From Saposhnikovia divaricata (Eukaryota; Streptophyta; Magnoliopsida; Apiales; Apiaceae): DNA of 64,000 nt. The notes under the pieces were generated by a model, which worked only from the letters and a program-made list of their open reading frames with translations, searched no databases and was not told the origin of the DNA. Location of the stretch: assembly GCA_036435485.1 (NCBI GenBank), contig CM071598.1:177888148-177952147 (forward strand), given 5' to 3'. Of this stretch, positions 60,469 to 64,000 are shown one piece after another; within the stretch, counting starts at the first letter, position 1; each line of letters opens with the position of its first letter. A program made the position numbers and the translations under genes.

Positions 60469-62849
60469 AAAGATTGTATCAATAGATAAATCTTGTGTTT
60501 GTATATATTTTAAATATATATTTCCGGTGAGGAGGGGGTTGAAGATTAAATAGAGACGGGGGGGAGGAGGGAGAGTGTTGGTGGGCGTTTTAATGAAGTG
60601 GGGATAGACACATTACATACATTATACATACAGACACAACTGTAATGGCGTTACAGCTGTTTGCATGTCAGAATATTATTATTTTTTGTGGGATAATTAT
60701 CCACTATATCGAATAATATCTATTTTATGGTTGAATATTTTATTTGAAGTTTTTTATTTTGCATTTATTCCTTGTGGGATAATTGTAGGGTGAGTAAATG
60801 TTATCTGTTGTGTTGAATCTTTTCTGTTTTAAACCTACAATATTCTGCTGTTTGGTTGTACTTAAAATAAGTTTTTATGAATTTATTTTTGAATAAAAAT
60901 TTTATATATTTATAAAAAAAAATTATACAAGTATTAATATATATTTGAGATTCCATAAATTATAAAATAATTTTTTTTTTAAAAAAAAAGCTAAAATATT
61001 TAATTTATTTCTTAAAATAAATCAACTTTTCTAAAAGATATGGTTACCCAAACATCCCCGATCTTTGTGTGTGTCATGTAGTCGTGTCTCGGTCATGTTT
61101 ATCCGTTTGTGTTTATTCTTTTGGCCTTCGTACTGCTTATTATATGTAAACTGTGTCTATTTCTATTTAGCAACAGGAAAAAAAAAACTGTGTCTATTTC
61201 TGGCTTTAATATAGAACTTTCAATATTCGGTTTTTGATGTAATAGTATACCTAAGGAGTTGGTTCAAATTAGAATCTTACATAAAATTAGAACCTATAAT
61301 GGATTGATATCTTATACATTAATTAACTTTACAAACTTTTTGCTATTTATTAGAGTGTACAAATAATCACAAATTATGAATTGGTTTACGTTAAATAGGA
61401 TCGGCAAGATTACAGACTATTGAATGACTTGCTATCTGCTTAATTACTACTAGTATTAAAAGAAAAATCAGTGAAACGTAATCCTGAAATGCTAGTACTA
61501 CTTTATACTGAATACAGAATAGAATCATGAGGTAGTCGTATAACTGAGTCTTATTAAAAGTATTAAACTATTTAAAATAAATTAGCGTGTCCATTCAAAA
61601 AAAAAAAAAGTAAATTAGCGTGGGTAATGATTCCAAGCCCAATCGATCGGGGTATCAAACTGAACAAGTTCAGCTCGAGAAGTGCTAGCAAATTAGCTAT
61701 TAAGTTTTCTATATAAAGTTTTAAAATATTTTTATTTTAATAAATGTAGGATATTACAAACATTCTTCTTATTGAATTGTCATTCTCATCAAGTTCACGA
61801 ACACATTTACAAAATCCGCATACATTGCATTTTTGGCAAAATTCACAAACACACTTACGAAACCTGAGGCCGTGTCACTGCATTTTAGGCCGTGCACGAG
61901 TCATTGTATGAGCTTTAGAAGTTAGAACATTATTAGTTTTGGAGGAAAGCAAACAAAATAAAGTGAGCAACGTAAGGTATGCGGGGATAAGAGGATGTCG
62001 TATGGTATTGTTACATAATTGCGTGTGGAGGGGAGTACAAATACACAAACGGCCACCCTCAATAATTTAATGATTGTGATTGTGATAATGGTTGATAATT
62101 ATATTGATCTTATATTAATGACAGTGATTGTGATTATTGGAGTACGATAAGTGTTGCTATATTCATAAGAAAAATTATTGAGGAGAGTCTGTGCTTAATA
62201 ATGGTACTGAATTCAACGGCCCACAAGGAAAGGCTGTGAGTTGAGTCGTAGATAGGAAGGGCCACTTGTGAGTTGTGATGGTGATGGCCATGGCAATGGC
62301 TGCACTTTTGTCTTTTGGTGCAACTGGATCAAAGGGATGGATTAGTTTGTAATCCCCCATACAGATAACGTTTTCTAATATCAAAGCTGCAACTTTCGGA
62401 GATAGTGTCACAAAAAGAAGAGAACTTCAAACATACATTACTCCCTCAAAATCCTCAACCATTTATGTTTTGGGATTATAATAACCTATAAGCTCAAACA
62501 ACAAACTTTGTGCCTGTTTGGGAAAAATTATTTTAGTGGCTTATTGACTTATTTTCGAGTAAAAATTTTATATTTTGATAATTTTTTTTTATATAAGTAT
62601 CTAATGTATGTTTGAAATTTAATAAGTTGCAAAAATAAGTTGGAAAATAAGTTGGAATGTTAGGAATCTCTAGCTTTGTCTTAAAATAAGTTGACTTATT
62701 CTGGAAAAAAGTTCCCCCAAACACCCCCTTTCTTTATAACTTTTAAGACCAAATTGTAAGAAAGAAAAGCCACTGATTATACATAAAACGTGCAACATAT
62801 ACGGTGTATCTCGCTCGCAGGGTCAAGAAAGTCTATGTTGTTTCTGTGA
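60469..62849. other. upstream flank of PLAC8 gene and intergenic DNA with two MITEs
   Basis: No further gene is supported. Bases 60847-61059 and 62512-62727 are GTGTTTGGGG-family foldback elements; the latter ends GTTCCCCCAAACACCCCC. The minus-strand 78-codon frame at 62175-62411 has balanced composition but no recognised domain, intron or partner exon, so it is left uncalled. Confidence 0.45.
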
Positions 62850-64000
62850 TGACCACGTATATATATAGTCCGGCTTCTACATAAAAATTTATAATTTTAT
62901 TAGCTCATTATCTCCCTCTGACGGAAGATGATTGTAATGTATGTAGACACTAAACAGTAAAGTTTAAAATTTATTTTGGCCTGTGAAAAATATAATGTTT
63001 AATACATCATCAGATTTATTTTTGGTGTATTTTTGTAATAACCAATTAAAAAAATACAAAGCTCTTAGCATTGGAGATCGAGAGCAGAATATGACGTAAC
63101 CATGTAGATTGCTGGTGAAGTCGCTGAAGTGTACATTAACCTTAAACATTTCCACTACTGGTATGGTACCTAGATAAAATCTACAGTAATATGTATTTTT
63201 CAAATAATCATGAAATGGTTATCTGTGAATGTATATTAAAATATTTTATGTTATTGAGAATTACATTCATTGTACCAAATCGGTACGGAGTACGGGAGTA
63301 GTTAATGTAAATATATATGCACCGATAAAATAGAAACATCAGCAAAGTACAAACAAGTCAAATATAGTTTGCGAGAAAACTATATACCCAGGGACGGACC
63401 TGGTTAGGGATCCCTGATCCCTCCTAGGTTGGGGAGATTTAAAAAAAAATAAAAAATTGTTTTGAAAAATTTATGTATGTTTTATCATTTGCTTGTCCTT
63501 GGTCCTTCCTAGATGGTTTATTTGTCTTCTTTTATATCCATTTTTCTATGATTTAGTGGAAAATATCCATTTTTTTGCATGATTTAGTGAAAAATTTTCA
63601 TTTTTTCCATGATTTAGTGGGAAAAAATCCACGCTTCGCGCGTTTCGAATTTTTTAAGAATTTTTGGACCCCCCTCGCATTATGCTCTAGGTCCGTCACT
63701 ATATATACCCCTCGTCTTTACATCAGTTTTCATGTATCTTAACTAATTTGCAGAACTGCTAGCATATTCGTATCCATCGAACATGGCAGTTCAATGATCG
63801 GATATATGACCTTGAGGTGGTAAGTCTTTAAATTACAATACCAACCAACTGAGAGTCTGAGACACCCATGATGGGTAAAAATGTAGAATAATTGTGTTCT
63901 CAAATTTTATCCAGATCAATCAAAATCAAAAGAAACATATATCCTATAACTTCTTGTACAGCAAATTAGTAGTAATTGTATGCGATATTTGTAATGCAGA
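62850..64000. repeat. direct repeat, copy 2 of 2 (offset 15002 bp)
   Basis: Matches 47848-48998 without visible differences and continues to the end of the window, including a second copy of the hAT-type MITE (63389-63701, duplications TATATACC). The left junction is sharp: sequence before TGACCACG differs between copies. Confidence 0.95.

Noticed and set aside
62175..62411. 78-codon minus frame with balanced composition
   Set aside because: No recognised family and no neighbouring exon; not enough support to call a gene.
47848..64000. The identical repeats as LTRs of one 15-16 kb retrotransposon
   Set aside because: They start with TG, but the enclosed DNA holds a host PLAC8 gene with introns, Helitrons and hAT elements, and no primer site or pol.

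Overview
The window is nuclear DNA from a flowering plant, almost certainly a eudicot. It is AT-rich, its genes have many short introns with GT-AG ends, and it is crowded with plant-type transposable elements. The asterid/Apiaceae-like look of the LTR ends is only an impression. Two host genes are supported: an R2R3-MYB transcription factor (25924-27775, minus) and a PLAC8-family membrane protein (57766-60468, minus). Nearly everything else is mobile DNA, much of it nested. No tRNA, rRNA or CRISPR feature was seen.

Left part (1-13602): a minus-strand Ty3/gypsy retrotransposon runs off the left edge and ends in a 4.7 kb LTR (1314-6018). It is inserted in the reverse transcriptase region of a plus-strand Ty1/copia element (SIRE/Maximus-like). 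That element has a broken pol end, a long degenerate extra ORF downstream of pol (8677-11904), a polypurine tract and a 1.44 kb 3' LTR.

Middle left (13603-23647): a GAA microsatellite, a 468 bp Helitron, and an essentially complete CACTA transposon (16162-23644) flanked by TGG duplications. The CACTA carries a seven-coding-exon Transposase_24-like gene with a one-base frameshift. Two possible captured exons lie in its large first coding intron.

Middle (23648-28364): the MYB gene with several MITEs beside it.

Centre (28365-42742): a non-autonomous LTR element (LTRs about 1.3 kb, internal part 169 bp). One LTR is split by a 10.6 kb Tat-lineage gypsy element (29030-39655) with near-identical 512 bp LTRs and GTACC duplications. 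The other LTR is split by a 1.0 kb solo LTR with TTTAC duplications. The Tat element has one long gag-pol frame interrupted by six stops and no frameshift, a spliced antisense ORF, and a 100 bp tandem array.

Right part (42743-64000): a GAGCCGAGCTCG-rich element holding a 160-176 bp tandem array and a 2.5 kb Helitron; several hAT-type elements with 8 bp duplications; a Helitron with a duplicated 5' end and an internal hAT; and the PLAC8 gene. The last 1151 bases appear identical to 47848-48998, a direct repeat with an offset of exactly 15002 bp.

All coordinates, splice sites and mismatch counts were read by eye. Family names rest on recognised motifs, not on database searches.
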